Assembly: GCF_905171775.1 (NCBI RefSeq)
Contig: NC_053494.1
Span: 133,790,236-133,854,235 of the forward strand
Origin: Rana temporaria
Lineage: Eukaryota > Chordata > Amphibia > Anura > Ranidae
Direction of reading: 5' to 3'
DNA: 64,000 bases
Position 1 is the stretch's first letter. Every line of letters starts with the position of its first letter. Of this stretch, positions 1 to 11,077 are shown in pieces. The notes under the pieces were generated by a model. It worked only from the letters and a program-made list of their open reading frames with translations. It was not told where the DNA came from and ran no database searches. The translations under genes and the position numbers were made by a program.

Positions 1-2380
1 CATGCATTGATATGCTTTGTGTTGAGAAAGCCTGTACATCTTAAATAGGTTGCCAAAGCACAAAATGGACTTATGTGTCAAGGACTCTGGTGCTAATAAC
101 CCTGAATTTGACTGCCCAGAACAGGCATCACTAAATGGCAGACCACAGTCTGGATCCGGTCCCGCCATTTAGAAAACACCCCCTGCCTCTGCTGCTGTCC
201 TGCTGCAGGACAGCTCTAGATAGAGGGCAGGAGCAGGAGCTGCCGGATTTAACTTTTCAAGTTAACCAGCAGTTGATTGGTTGCAGGGCAGTCCTACCAA
301 CCAATCATCAGCTTGTTAATTTGTGAAGAAGTGCAGGGAACACTGTTGTTTGGGGTGATGTGAAGGGGGCAGAAGACACTGCTGTGAGGGGGGCTCCTAC
401 ACCGCATTGTGTTGTTCCACTGTATGCATTAAGAAACTAGATGGTCTCCACATATTTTACCCTAGAGTATAGCTCAATGGGGGTTTATGGCAAGTGTCTT
501 TTCCAGTGAAGAGCTATCAAGCACCTTGTGGCTGTCAGAATGTGGTATACTATTTTTTTTTTTTAGTTTGGTTAACCTAGGGGGGAGTAGCCCCAATAGA
601 AAAGTTTTTGGAATAAGGGGGATGTTTAGATCAAGCAATCACTGGATAAGGTTCTGAACTGAACTCCAATACGGTTGCAAGAGGGGACATTACAAATAAA
701 TGTGAAACAGAGTACCTTGGCATCTGCCACAGTGCCAACAGCAGTCCGAAGTTGAGAGGTGTATGGCCTGTAAACGATCAGAGGTCATATACCAAAAGTA
801 AAGTACCTTATATGCATTCTCTTTATAGAGGGTGAAAAGTGAACTTTTGGCTACCCGGGGCCATATAATCCCTCACTGTTCTTTAGACAATTCCTCCTCA
901 AGAGCCCGTTAGCATCTGAGCATGTACCTGCACTTCCCCTGAATATCCATATTATACTTGTTCAATATCCTATAGATATAGATATCAGAAACCAAACCTT
1001 TCTGAGATGGGCCCGTGAGGACTATAGGTTCAAATGAAGCCAGTTTAGAGAATCTGACATCCTGGGTAAAAAAATTGGTAATTGTGGCGTATTTAGAGAA
1101 AACCAAAGAAAAGATCGACGGGGGAAGTTACGTTAGAGTTATAAAGCTTAGTGAATAATGAAAATTCGTTCTAAGAATTTCTAATTCTTTGTAACCTATA
1201 AAAAGTCCCATTCCATGTCCTTTAAACCCAAGTTAATGGGTGACATGGTCCAGTATACATTACCTATAAACCAAATCTTACTTTTGTGTAGCCTGTGTTC
1301 TTAACATTTTTTATAAACATAAAAAAGGAATCTAATTATAATAATAATGTAACAAGGCAATTACAGAATTCCGGGCTATGATTCTGCAGGGAAAATTTAG
1401 AAAATGTAATTATTTACAGGTAAGAATTCACCCCGAATGGCATAACTTTATATTTCATAGGAATAATCTTTTTCCGTTATTTACTCAAGTACATACAGAG
1501 TTCTGCTTACAGAAAATCCGCAGGCCTCTTGATTTCTGTAGACATGACTCTGCTGGGAGCTTTCGTTCCACACTAAAAACAAGTTGTGTGATTTATTTTT
1601 AATAACTTTCATGAAGACCTTTTTACTAGATTGTGTTATGGAGCTGGCCCTACTTCAAACAGAATGGACAATGGTACGAATAAGGAATTTCCAGGCATTG
1701 CTGATGCAGCCCTGGAAGAATTGGGAGATATTGTCAAGACAAAAACCTTGACTCCTATGTTTTTTTTTAAGGGAATAATATAGTAGGATAATGGAATGTT
1801 AAGTTTACATATTACACAGCTTTCTTTGCTATACTTAAATGTGTATTTTAAATTGAAAGGGTCTTTGTGATCAATTTATAGCAAATTTATAGCAAATTTA
1901 TAGCAATTTATAGCAAAGTAAAACATTTAAAACACAATTTTGTTTGCTTAGGTCCCAGGATAATGTCCATCCCTTTTGTTTCTATGGCTTAAAGCCTAAA
2001 GATGCTCGTAGATATGAAATGACCATCAGCCAAATTTTCATTGGAAAACATCAATCAGCAAGATTCTAAACGTCACAAACACTGCTGTGCTTGGGGCATT
2101 TTACTGTTATGCCTGAGATGTGGCCCACGACTTTTTTTTGCTGCTGTGATCTGTGACCTGTTAGAGGGTGGTCATGTTGGCTCTCCATGGTACTACTGTA
2201 TCTATGAACATAGCCACCCTGCAATGGACTAGGAGCTATGGACTTTAGGATTTGTAATGTGCATAGAGAATGGAGCTACTAATGTGCACTGCTCACTTCA
2301 AATAAACAGAAGGGAGGAGAGAAAGGAGAGGTTCTGGAACTTAAAACAATGTTACAAGAAGGCAGAAAAGCATGCTAAGA
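1..2380. other. No recognised gene or element
   Basis: AT-rich sequence with short chance open frames only. The one local pattern is a short tandem array of an 11-bp unit (core tttatagcaaa) at about 1873-1916. A poly-T run lies near 552-565. I see nothing that marks an exon, an RNA gene or a transposon end. Confidence 0.6.
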
Positions 2381-2381
2381 A

Positions 2382-2580
2382 GTAGGGATGAGCCCAATGT
2401 TCGAGTTGAGCGTAAGTTCGACTCGAACATTAGGTGTTCGCCCGTTCGCCAAATTTAGAACATTATGGGGTGTTCGTGGGAAATTTGAGTGTCCACGGAA
2501 TGACCCATAATGAACAGCGAGACCGTCAATGCACTGCGAGTGCCTTTGGCCAGTCATGGCTCAGGGGGCTGAGTCCACAC
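2382..2580. repeat. Dispersed repeat, GGGATGAGCCCAATGTTCGA type
   Basis: The segment opens with gggatgagcccaatgttcga and is rich in TTCG and CGAAC words, unlike the AT-rich flanks. I recognise the opening as resembling a dispersed repeat common in frog genomes, which is memory rather than a search result. No terminal inverted repeat or target duplication could be fixed, so the class is unknown and both borders are approximate. Confidence 0.45.
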
Positions 2581-2671
2581 TCCACACTATGTTAGGCTGC
2601 TTACATAGCGGCTGTACATAATTTTACAAATGAGAGCAGCAAAATTACATTTGTAAAGGAAAAAATGTAAT

Positions 2672-3542
2672 TTAACCCCCCTGGCGGTATCTCCGAGCGT
2701 GACTCGGGGTGGGTTTTTTCTGCTGCGATCGGTATCCCCGAGTCACGCTCGGGGTAGATATGCAGAGCCTGCAGCGTGCGCTGGCTTACCTTGTCCTGGA
2801 TCCAGCGATGTCACCCAGCTGTGTGAGCGAGCGGGACCTCGCTCGATTCACACAGCGTCCTCCTGTGCCGCCGATCTCCGTTCCCTGCGACGTTACGACA
2901 CACGGGAGCGGAGAACGGCGCCAAATTCAAAAAGGTAAATAAACACAGTACATACAGTATACTGTAATCTTATAGATTACAGTACTGCATGTAAAAAAAA
3001 ACACACCCCCCTTGTCCCTAGTGGTCTGCCCAGTGCCCTACATGTCATTTTATATAATAAAAACCTTTCTTTCTCCCTGCAAACTGTAGATTGTCCATAG
3101 CAACCAAAAGTGTCCCTTTATGTCAAAAATGGTTTTAGATCAGCTAAAAAACAGCGATAATAAATTATAATCACTTGCAGAATTGTGCGATAGCGATTTG
3201 TGGGGAAATTCGTCATAAAAAAATAAATAATGACAGCAACAATTCTGCAACTGAGAAAATTTCAGTGTTTTTGATTTTATTACATTATTGAATAATTTTT
3301 ATTAGAATTATATTATTATTTGTTATAATTATTTATAATTATTTATTATATTATAATTTATAATTTTGTTTTTAAAAAAATGTCATACCCGGGATGCCTA
3401 TTAGATTCTTGTTTGGTCAGATTTAAGTGAGTTATTCCTAAGAATTGCAGGCCTACAGTATAAATGACCAAATTTCCTTGCAAATAATTGTACCCTTTTT
3501 GGTACGTAATTCCAGACAGAATCATACCGCCAGGGAGGTTAA
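2672..3542 (+). mobile_element. piggyBac-like MITE (TTAA target), copy 1
   Basis: The element lies between two TTAA tetranucleotides (2672-2675 and 3539-3542). Its ends are inverted: CCCCCCTGGCGGTAT on the left and ATACCGCCAGGGAGG on the right. A subterminal hairpin is formed by gagcgtgactcgggg and its complement at about 2695-2752. TTAA duplication with C-rich termini fits piggyBac-type elements; the absence of any transposase makes it non-autonomous. A second copy in opposite orientation is at 40655-43590 and lacks about 240 bp corresponding to 2939-3179. Confidence 0.85.
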
Positions 3543-3613
3543 AACTGTTTGCGGCTGTAATGTATTGCCGGCTTCTGTCAATATAGATAAAAATCATTGA
3601 AAAAAACGACATT

Positions 3614-3860
3614 GGTCCCCCCCAGTCCATTACCAGGCCATTTGGGTCTGGTATGGATATTAAGGGGAACCCTGTGCCAAAATAAAAAAAGAATAGCGTG
3701 GGGGTCCCCCCTAAATCTATACCAGGCCCTTCAGGTCTGGTATGAATATTAAGGGGAACCCCACGCTAAAATAAAAAATTAAAAAAAATGGCATGGGGTC
3801 CCCCTAAAATCCATACCAGGCCCTTCAGGTCTGGATATTAAGGGGAAACCTGTGCCAAGA
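3614..3860. repeat. Three diverged tandem units of about 85 bp
   Basis: Units beginning near 3614, 3702 and 3797 each carry a C-rich start, then taccaggcc, then gtctgg, then attaaggggaa. They sit inside the palindromic repeat. Similar sequence recurs in the arms of the large foldback around 21480-21600 and 23370-23500. Confidence 0.7.
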
Positions 3861-4312
3861 TTTTTTTTTAAATAAAGGATTTGTGTACTGTCATTTTTAC
3901 TTTTTTGACACTTTTTTTGGTGAATGCATATAGGTACAATGTACACGATATTTATTTGTCTGTTATGGATTTAAAAAAAATTGTGCGGGGTTATCCTTAA
4001 TAATAACACCAGACTCAAAGGGCCTAGTAATGGACTGGGGGGGAAATCCGTGCCGTTTTTTTAAATGATTTTTATCTATATTGCCGGGACCCGATAATAC
4101 ATTACAGCTCAGAGCAGTTTTAAATTACATTTTTCCTTTAGAAATGTAGTTTTGCTGTGGTACTGTTCTAAACAATGGAAAGATGCGCTACTTTACAGGT
4201 AGACTAAGGACACCTCCAGGCACGATATTTAAAGAAATATTTCATTTTTACTGTTTCACTTTAAGCATTATTAAAATCACTGCTCCTGAAAAAATGTATT
4301 CTATATATTAAA

Positions 4313-5163
4313 ATGCAGTTGTTAAAGACCTGTTTCAGGGCGATCCCCATACTCCTCACAGGACTTGATGCTGAAATTTTAGATTCCCCGCAGCATCAGT
4401 TTACATGCATTAGGCTGCTACATTTTAAGGCCAAATATCCGCCTCCATCCATCTCATTGCCCCCACAAATTTGGAACTTCTTGACCCAGCCTAAGCCCCA
4501 TCAACAGGGAATGTCGCTTATTTATAACACCCTCCAAGACAAACAAACCTTTTCCAAATCCAAACTAAATGCTAAAGTGGGAAACCAACCTCCATACCTA
4601 ATTTTCCTCTGCACAATGGTGTACTACATTCCACTCGACCACTAAAGCATCTCACTGCACCAGTCACTCTGAGATGATGATTAAGATTGTCAATAAATGG
4701 TACTACACTCCATTTAAATTAACCAAAATATTTTTAACTGCATCCCCCATGTCCTGGAGTGAGTGTGGACAAATAGGGAATCTTTGGAACTGCCCCTGCC
4801 TCAGTAGCTTTTGGTCCAATGTATTACGATTAATTTATTCCTGTACTGGCATAATAGCCAGACCCCAACTGCTATTACCCTGTTAAACCTGGGTACTGAC
4901 CTCTATCCTGTATCCCAGCGGCCAGTGGTTATCTACACTTTGTTGGCGGCAGGCACACTTAATTGGAGATCAAATGTCTCGCCTAACCTGTCAGAGGTAG
5001 TGAATATGGTTAATCCTAATTATACTTTCAATTGCCTCATTGCAATTAATTAACATTACTGATTATGAGCTGTGTATTTTGTTTTGTACTGCATATTATG
5101 TTCAAAGGATCTGTTTACTTAATTTCAATAAAAATGTATTGCATAAAAAAAGAAAAGAAAAAA
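4313..5163 (+). pseudogene. L1 LINE, 3' end with ORF2 C-terminus remnant
   Basis: Two open stretches in different frames look like the C-terminal part of L1 ORF2. At 4674-4886 the translation contains KWYYTPFKL, then W-x-x-C-G and later C-x-x-L-x-x-FW. This is the order seen in the C-terminal Cys-rich region of L1-clade ORF2 proteins, with the usual second cysteine and histidine partly degraded. The stretch at 4313-4645 supplies the preceding region. Stop codons and frame changes break it, so it is a dead copy. A polyadenylation signal aataaa near 5127 followed by an A-rich tail (5143-5163) marks the 3' end. It is truncated at its 5' side, as most L1 insertions are. Confidence 0.7.
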
Positions 5164-6761
5164 GAATGCCGTATGCCCCTTCATCTGATACATCTATTGG
5201 TTTACTATATACTTGATTATCTTACAAGCTGGTTTGTGTTAAAGTGTCTTCTCAATCAACACCCGTGTAAAAGAAGACCTTTATAGAACCCAAATTATGA
5301 TACATTTACATGGGTAGAATTTCAGTAATAAAATGCATTATATAGATTTTAGGAAACGTTTGTGGCTACTGAGACATAATATATTCAACAATAAATATTC
5401 AATGGTAATACAGCTTCTAATACTTCCAGAAATAACATGATTGCCCTAGCATCATTTCCAGGCAGGTAGAACAGCTGGTCTCGTACCACGTAAAGTGATC
5501 CTGGTGACTCTATGCTCATGACTGACAAGCACTGAATTATTAACGGACGTGGCCTTTTGTTGAAAAATTTCATAAATTAGATTACACTTCTGAATATTTC
5601 AGATTTAGGATGAGGTATACAAGGCTAAGCACAATCAAAGCAATAATGCAAAAATACAAATAAATCAATGGTTTCTCAAAGGTAGATTTTAAGGAATGAC
5701 TGTATTATGTCTGTAGTTGTCTTTGCTTAATTTGGATATAATCAAATCATTCGTTTTCTGGGCCGAGTACTTAGTAGTGCTGGTAGTTTTTAATAACAAT
5801 AGGTAAATAAGGTAATTACCCTTCTGCAAGGGATAGTTTAGTGCAGGGATTAAATAAACAGTTGGGTATACAAAGCATAAAGGTTAAATCTTAGTGTTAA
5901 GTTTAGTTTATAGATGTGATAAGCTACGTGTAAGGATGATGTTTCATTGTTAAAGGTTGAGTTCAAGTGTTATGATATATGTTAGGGTTAGGTTAAAGGC
6001 AAGCTAAAATTTCAAAACAGAAGTGGATGATTTATCAGCAATGACTCATCCTAGAGACTCGCCTCTTACTGCATGACTCAGTCTAACATTTCAGTGAGAC
6101 AAAGGAAGCTTTAAGGCAAGTAGGCTTTGTAATATATGCTTATTCGTAATGTGAGAACAACAATTTAAAATGCAAAAAAGTATAAACAACCCAAAGTCCC
6201 CTTAATTGTTAAAAGAAGGGTGGTGTTTAAGTGTCTGCTAAACAATTAAGATTGATCAAAGTTTAGAAACTTTGAGAAACTTTTTAGAAAATTTGAGGGA
6301 ATTGTTTAATTTTAAATGTTAAAAAAAAGTAGGCTCTTTATGAAGTTAATTGATGGGGCCATCTATGTCTGGGCCAAAAAAGCATAGTCAATCCATTCCT
6401 GAAATTCATACACATATCCCAGTGTGTTTCCCTTTAAAGATACTGAAAGTATAGAAACCGTTATGTTGACCTGCCAGAAATGCAGTGTGCTGCAATTCCT
6501 GTTACTTGCCAAAGTTTTAGCATTTCTGTTCTGATTTTACTCTGCTGTGGTTGGGTAACTCCTGCTTGAGCCAACATCCAAAATCCAAAGCTTTGTTGTC
6601 AGCCCTGCCAAGTTGGACTAGAGAACTCTCCCCCTTCTCCTCATCTCCATAATATAAGGAAGGTTTTCTGTAGTTCAGCATGGGGGGGTCTCAAGTAGGG
6701 CTGATAACACAGCTTGGAATTTCAATGCAGTAGAGGTCAGTGTTTTCAGCTCAACAGAAAG
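5164..6761. other. No recognised element; one weak exon-like frame
   Basis: AT-rich unique-looking sequence. The only notable frame is on the minus strand at 5385-5573 (62 codons, less AT-rich than its surroundings), containing the phrase SLYVVRDQLFYLPG. I do not recognise the protein, and clear splice sites are lacking. I do not call it a gene. Confidence 0.5.
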
Positions 6762-7238
6762 TTAAAGGAGTTGTAAAGACAAAAGTTTTTTTTTTATCTT
6801 AATGCATTCTATGCTTTAAGATAAAATACCTCCTGTGTGTAGCAGCCCCCTAATTACCTACCAGAGCCCCTTCTCTCTCCAGCGATGTCCACGATCCCCT
6901 CAGCCACCCAGGACTTTCCTCCTGATTGGCTGAGACAGGGCAGTGGCACCATTGGCAGTCAAAGTCAGTCAGCAAATCAGGGGAGAGAGAGGTGGGGGCC
7001 AAGTCAAGGCTCTGTGTCTGAATGGACACACGGAGCTCTGACTCGGCTTGGGTGCCCCCCTAGTAGCAAGCTGCTGGCTGGGGGGCACTCAAAGAAGGGA
7101 GGGGCTATGAGCAGCAAAGAGGAACCAGAGAAGAGGAGGATTCAGGCTGTTCTGTGCAAAACCAACTACACAGAGCAGGTAAGTATAACATGTTTGTTAT
7201 TTATTTTTTATTTTTATGAACCTTTAAAATCACTTTAA
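6762..7238. mobile_element. TTAA-type MITE with AAAGGAGTTGTAAAG ends
   Basis: TTAA at 6762-6765 and 7235-7238 bound the element. The left end reads AAAGGAGTTGTAAAG, and the right end is a weaker complement (CTTTAAAATCACT). The interior contains tcttaatgcattctatg and a 3' segment with acacagagcaggtaagtata. The same landmarks appear in the MITE at 54377-54588, so these are one family. There is no coding capacity; TTAA duplication indicates piggyBac- or Kolobok-like mobilisation. Confidence 0.75.
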
Positions 7239-7442
7239 GAGCTTAACAGATTTCTGACAGAATCAACGTGTTTTTGTCTGTGTTTTGCCTTTTTTGATAA
7301 TCAAACGATGTCCAAAGATATTGTTCAAATTGTTTACATTTTCCTGCACACTGCAAAAATTATTCCAAAATAAACAAAGTTGTACTATGCTTAAAGCAGC
7401 ATTAAACCAAAAGAAAACATTAATTATATTGCAGCTTACTAA

Positions 7443-7646
7443 GGCTGGCCATATATTATACAACTTTCTTGTACAAATTTCCTTTTAATTTACCAAACCT
7501 AAACACTTTCAGGTAAATCCTAAACACTTTCAGGTAAATCCTAAACACTTTAAATTTGAATGCAGTCAGGCAGGTAATTGCACGACATAGTTGAAGGCAA
7601 GTCTAAAGGAAATTGAAAAGGAAAATTGTATAATGTATGGCCAGCC
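7443..7646. mobile_element. Small MITE with GGCTGGCCATA ends, TAA duplication
   Basis: TAA flanks both ends (7440-7442 and 7647-7649). The termini are inverted: GGCTGGCCATATATTATACA on the left and TGTATAATGTATGGCCAGCC on the right. The interior holds two and a half copies of a 21-bp unit at 7500-7553. The 3-bp TAA duplication suggests Harbinger-type mobilisation. The element at 55497-55779 shares the end motif GGCCGGCCATACATGG. Confidence 0.8.
7500..7553. repeat. 21-bp tandem repeat inside MITE
   Basis: The unit taaacactttcaggtaaatc plus c occurs twice exactly and then partially. It expands the loop of the surrounding MITE. Confidence 0.85.
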
Positions 7647-7656
7647 TAATTCTTAT

Positions 7657-7863
7657 GCCGCGTACACACGATCGGGCTTCTGCCCGACTAAATGCACATC
7701 GGAATTCCAACGGAGTTCCATCAGAGTAAAAGAGAACATGTTCTGTTTCTAAACTCCAGCTTCCTCAGAAAAAAGTCTGATGGGGCACACACACGATCGG
7801 AATTTACAATGGAAAAAGTCTGTCTGACTTTTTTCATCAGAAAAAACCGATTGTGTGTATATG
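7657..7863. mobile_element. CGTACACACG-family MITE, short form
   Basis: The left end is GCCGCGTACACACGATCGG and the right end is CCGATTGTGTGTATATGG, inverted copies with mutations. The flanks share TAT-like bases, so the duplication is about 3 bp. It follows the preceding MITE by 7 bp. This is one of many elements in the window with CGTACACACG ends. Confidence 0.7.
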
Positions 7864-8750
7864 GTATTAGATATGAGGGCTATATTTGTTTAATTTTTAA
7901 GCTTTCTTTCTTCTATTTTCATCTGGTGATCCAGCGGAAAAGTTTTGTTTTTCAAAAGCACAAGCTCTCCAGCAGAATGTATCAGTTTACATGGATGAGA
8001 GAAACCATTTACCACTGGCAGGGGTGGTTAAAACCATCAGCTTTTATTACTCATGAAAAACCTTTATTCCCCAAAAAAATAAAATGTATTTTATTGGGAT
8101 TTTATGCGATAGACCAACACAAAGCGGCACATAATTGTGAAGTGGAAGGAAAATGATAAATGGTTGTCAACATTTTTTTACAAATAAATATCTGAAAAGT
8201 GTGGTGTACATCTGAATTCAGCCCCCTTTACTCTGATACCCCCAACTAAAATCTAGTGGAACCAATTACCTTCAGAAGTCACCTTATTAATAAATAAAGT
8301 CTACCTGTGTGCAATTATATCTCAGTATAAATACAGCTTTTCTGTTAAGCCCTCAGTGGTTTGTTAGAGAACCCTTTTGAACAAACAGCATCATGAAGGC
8401 CAAGGAACACACCAGACAGGTCAGGGATAAAATTGTGGAGAAGTTTAAAGCAGGGTTAGGTTATAAAAAATAATCCAAGCTTTGAACATCTCATGGAGCA
8501 CTGTTGAATCCATCATCCAAAAATGGAAAGAGTATGGCACAACTGCAAACCTACCAAGACATGGCCATCCACCTAAACTGATAGGCCGGGCAAGGAGAGC
8601 ATTAATCAGAGAAGCAGCCAAGAGGCCCATGGTGGGAGATTAGTTGTGCACTCCACAAATCTGGCCTTTTTATGGAAGAGTGGCAAGAAAAAAGCAATTT
8701 TTGAAAGAAAGCCATAAGAAGTCATGTTTGGCCTAAAAGCAAAACACTAG

Positions 8751-9408
8751 GGGCCAGATCCACAAAGAACTGCCTATCTTTAGGCAGGCGTAGCGTATCT
8801 CAGATACACTACGCCGCCGTAACTTAGGGCCAGATTCACATAGAATTGCGGCCGTGTAACGTAACCCGTTTACGTTACACCGCCGCAAGTTTTCAGTGTT
8901 AGTGCCCGATCCACAAAGCACTTACCTGTAAACTTGCGGCGGTGTATCATAAACACGTCCGGCGCAAGCCCGCCCAATTCAAATGGGGCGGGTACCATTT
9001 AAATTAGGTGCGCTCCCGCGCCGGACGTACTGCGCATGCTCTGTTTGCAATTTTCCCGACGTGCTTTGTGCGAAATTACGGCGGTGCGACGTGTTTGTGA
9101 ATCGCGACGTGCGTAACGTACTTACGCCAGGAAAAAAAAAATTCAAAAGCGACGCGGGAACGACGGGCATACTTTAACATGGTGGAGTAATTTTACACCA
9201 TGTTAAAGTACCCCTAATTTTGCGACGGGAAACTAAGACTTGCGCCGACGTAACGACGGGAAAAAACCTTTGTGGATCGCTGTAACTGCTAATTTGCATA
9301 CCCGACGCTGGAATACGACGCAAACTCCACCCAGCGGCGGCCGAGGTACTGCATCCTAAGATCCGACGGTGTAAGTCAATTACACCTGTCGGATCTTAGG
9401 GCTATCTA
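8751..9408. mobile_element. GGGCCAGAT-family MITE fragments, two overlapping starts
   Basis: One copy begins at 8751 with GGGCCAGATCCACAAAGAA. A second begins at 8828 with GGGCCAGATTCACATAGAA, 77 bp inside the first. GC-rich interior words such as gcatacccgacgctgg and ggatcttagg match the complete copies at 20321-21011 and 23853-24562. Neither copy has its expected right terminus before the L1 fragment begins, so both are truncated by the same junction near 9408. Confidence 0.7.
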
Positions 9409-10102
9409 TGGCCAGAGGAGTGATTGATGCACTTCCCTCAGTAATGGTGCCACTTCGTCCTCCACATTGCTCATTCTCCCTTCCAAATCAGCAGTGCGAT
9501 CACGGAGCTTCTGCATATCATGCCCGAGCAGGTTAACCTCTATCTTTACCCCCTTAATTTCAGTAGTCAGGGCTGTGATGGCAACCTTACAAAAGGTAAC
9601 CGCAGACAGTACATCTCTCAGGGTAGGTTCCTCAGTGGACATTGCAGTGCCTGCCGCATCAGCAGCATCAGGGAGAGGGGCCTGTGTACTCACTGTGTCC
9701 CATATGGTATTGTCGGCAGGATCGTCCAGCCATGCCCCATCCAGAGCCTCTGCGCTCTCCTGGTCACCCCGATCCGCTGGTAAGGGATCAATCCTGGGCG
9801 GCATGTCCTTAGCGCCGGGCTTAGTAAACAGCCGTATAGCAGTCTCCTTTGCTGAGCGCATGGAGTGGGCGCCATCTTGTTCAGCATGGTCTGCCGCAGA
9901 CAATGAGTCCTTTCCCCACGAGACATGACTGCGAACTCCCGCAGAGCACCAGATTGCAGTGCAGGCTGTCAGAATCCCTGGTGGCCGGTAATCACACACC
10001 GCAGCGGGCAACGAATTGATAAAGCAGGATATACTGCAGGATAATCGGCGGAGCTAGAGCCCTGTACGTCCTACTCCATCAGCAGCAAGCCACGCCCCCA
10101 CG
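9406..10102 (-). pseudogene. L1 LINE 5' end with ORF1 N-terminal part
   Basis: Read on the minus strand, a 201-codon open frame carries a heptad-like coiled coil, for example LTTEIKGVKIEVNLLGHDMQ followed by LEGRMSNVEDEV. This is the pattern of the ORF1 RNA-binding chaperone of L1-clade elements, which trimerises through such a coil. The GC-rich leader upstream (10012-10102) starts at gggggcgtggcttgctgct and resembles an L1 5' UTR. The ATG that begins the biological ORF is not clear: the frame is open upstream of the coil without an early Met, and a nearby ATG at 9926 is in another frame. The rest of ORF1 and all of ORF2 are missing beyond 9408. Confidence 0.6.
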
Positions 10103-10212
10103 ATTAGATTTTTGACTGATGGTGTGTAGGCAAGACTGATGTAAGGATATCCGACGAAAAAATCCATCAGATTCGATTCCATCAGATATCCGATCGTGTG
10201 TACAGGGCTTTA
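10103..10212. mobile_element. CGTACACACG-family MITE, right half only
   Basis: The segment matches the right portion of the full-length MITE at 48788-49201: gactgatggtgtgtaggcaa, then atccgatcgtgtgtacagggc at its end. The left half is absent, being replaced by the L1 5' end. Tc1-like sequence resumes at about 10213. Confidence 0.75.
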
Positions 10213-10444
10213 GGGTCTGCAAAAGTCTTGAGACTGGGACAGAGGTTCAGAGCTACAATGGAATGGTTTAGATCAAAGCATAATTATGTTTTAGAATTGC
10301 CCAGACAAAATCCAGACCTAAATCCAATTTAAATCTGTGGCAAGACTTGAAAATTGCTGTTCGCAGATGCTCTCTATCCAGACTAACAGAGCTTGAGCTA
10401 TTTTGCCCAAAAAGAAATGGCAAAAATGTCACTCTCTAGATGTG

Positions 10445-10696
10445 AAAAACAAAAGAGTCTATAGGCGCTAAAAACTGTCAATCCTTAAAACAGGTATGTC
10501 ATTGAAAAATAGAAAAACTGGACCCCAGTGCAGCTGGTTACTTCTGGAGAAGTGGACAACAAATAAACAAAAAAATCCAGCGCTCAAAAAGGACCAGTGA
10601 TAGTAGAACTATTGCAATTGCTGTATTCAATCAAGTTCATTTATTGTTGGATGCACATAGAAATAGTTAAAAATCACAACTGTCAATGAGAATGAA
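10445..10696. mobile_element. Unclassified 252-bp insert with 10-bp target duplication
   Basis: The Tc1-like sequence is interrupted, and the 10 bases tctagatgtg are repeated exactly at 10435-10444 and 10697-10706. The insert contains aaaaaatccagcgctcaaaa and has no obvious inverted ends. A 10-bp duplication fits a retroposed sequence, but no A tail or promoter box is clear. Confidence 0.7.
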
Positions 10697-11077
10697 TCTA
10701 GATGTGCAGCTGGTAGAGATATCCCAAAAAGACTTGCAGCTGAAATTTTAGTGGAAGGTTGTTCTACAAAGTATTGACTAAATACAAATGCACGCCAGAC
10801 TTTTCAGATATTTATTTGTAAAAAAAAAAATTGAAACCCATTTATTATTTTTCTTCTACTTCATAATTATGTGTCACTTTGTATTGTCCTATCACATAAA
10901 ATCCCAATAAAATACATTTACATTTTTGGTTATAACATGACAAATGGGGAAAATTTCAAGGGGTATGAATATTTTTTCAATGCACTGTACTTGTTCTTAA
11001 ACTGCAATATAATACAGTATGTTTGTGGCCTGGCTATGATAAGACACCTAATATAACGCACCTCATCCCAAATTATA

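Larger units (their letters stand above)
2636..4260. mobile_element. Palindromic foldback repeat, interrupted
   Basis: Two inverted arms can be read. The left arm is 2636-2675 continued at 3543-3660, and the right arm is about 4010-4150. Shared words include gtaatgtattgccgg, atagataaaaatcatt and ccattaccaggcc with their complements. Between the arms lie three diverged copies of a unit built on ataccaggcccttcaggtctgg-like sequence. The left arm is split by a TTAA MITE at 2672-3542, and the right arm keeps the unsplit version. No protein is encoded. The outer limits are uncertain. Family-related sequence occurs in the foldback at 21226-23716. Confidence 0.65.
8055..10988 (+). pseudogene. Tc1-like transposon, fragmented
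   Basis: Inverted ends of about 100 bp are recognisable: tattttattgggattttatg near 8090 matches the complement of sequence near 10900. The right terminus reads caatgcactgta, typical of Tc1-like ends. The outermost left part is missing. Transposase pieces remain. At about 8393-8640 the DNA-binding part can be read across frameshifts, including QKWKEYGTTANLPRHGHP. At about 10300-10440 a PDLNPI motif marks the C-terminal catalytic region. The middle of the gene is gone, replaced by a MITE fragment, an L1 5' fragment and half of another MITE (8751-10212). A further 252-bp insert is at 10445-10696. It cannot encode a working transposase. Confidence 0.8.

Noticed and set aside
135..326. 63-codon frame near the window start as an exon
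   Set aside because: No recognisable domain, and the segment includes a hairpin of gattggttg with its complement.
2935..3180. GT...AG segment in piggyBac-like copy 1, missing from copy 2, as a lost intron
   Set aside because: Copy 2 keeps GTAA before the junction, so the gap is a simple deletion starting inside the segment. The element encodes no protein and moves as DNA.
9467..9928. 153-codon plus-strand frame
   Set aside because: It is antisense to the L1 ORF1 coiled coil on the minus strand, which explains its openness.
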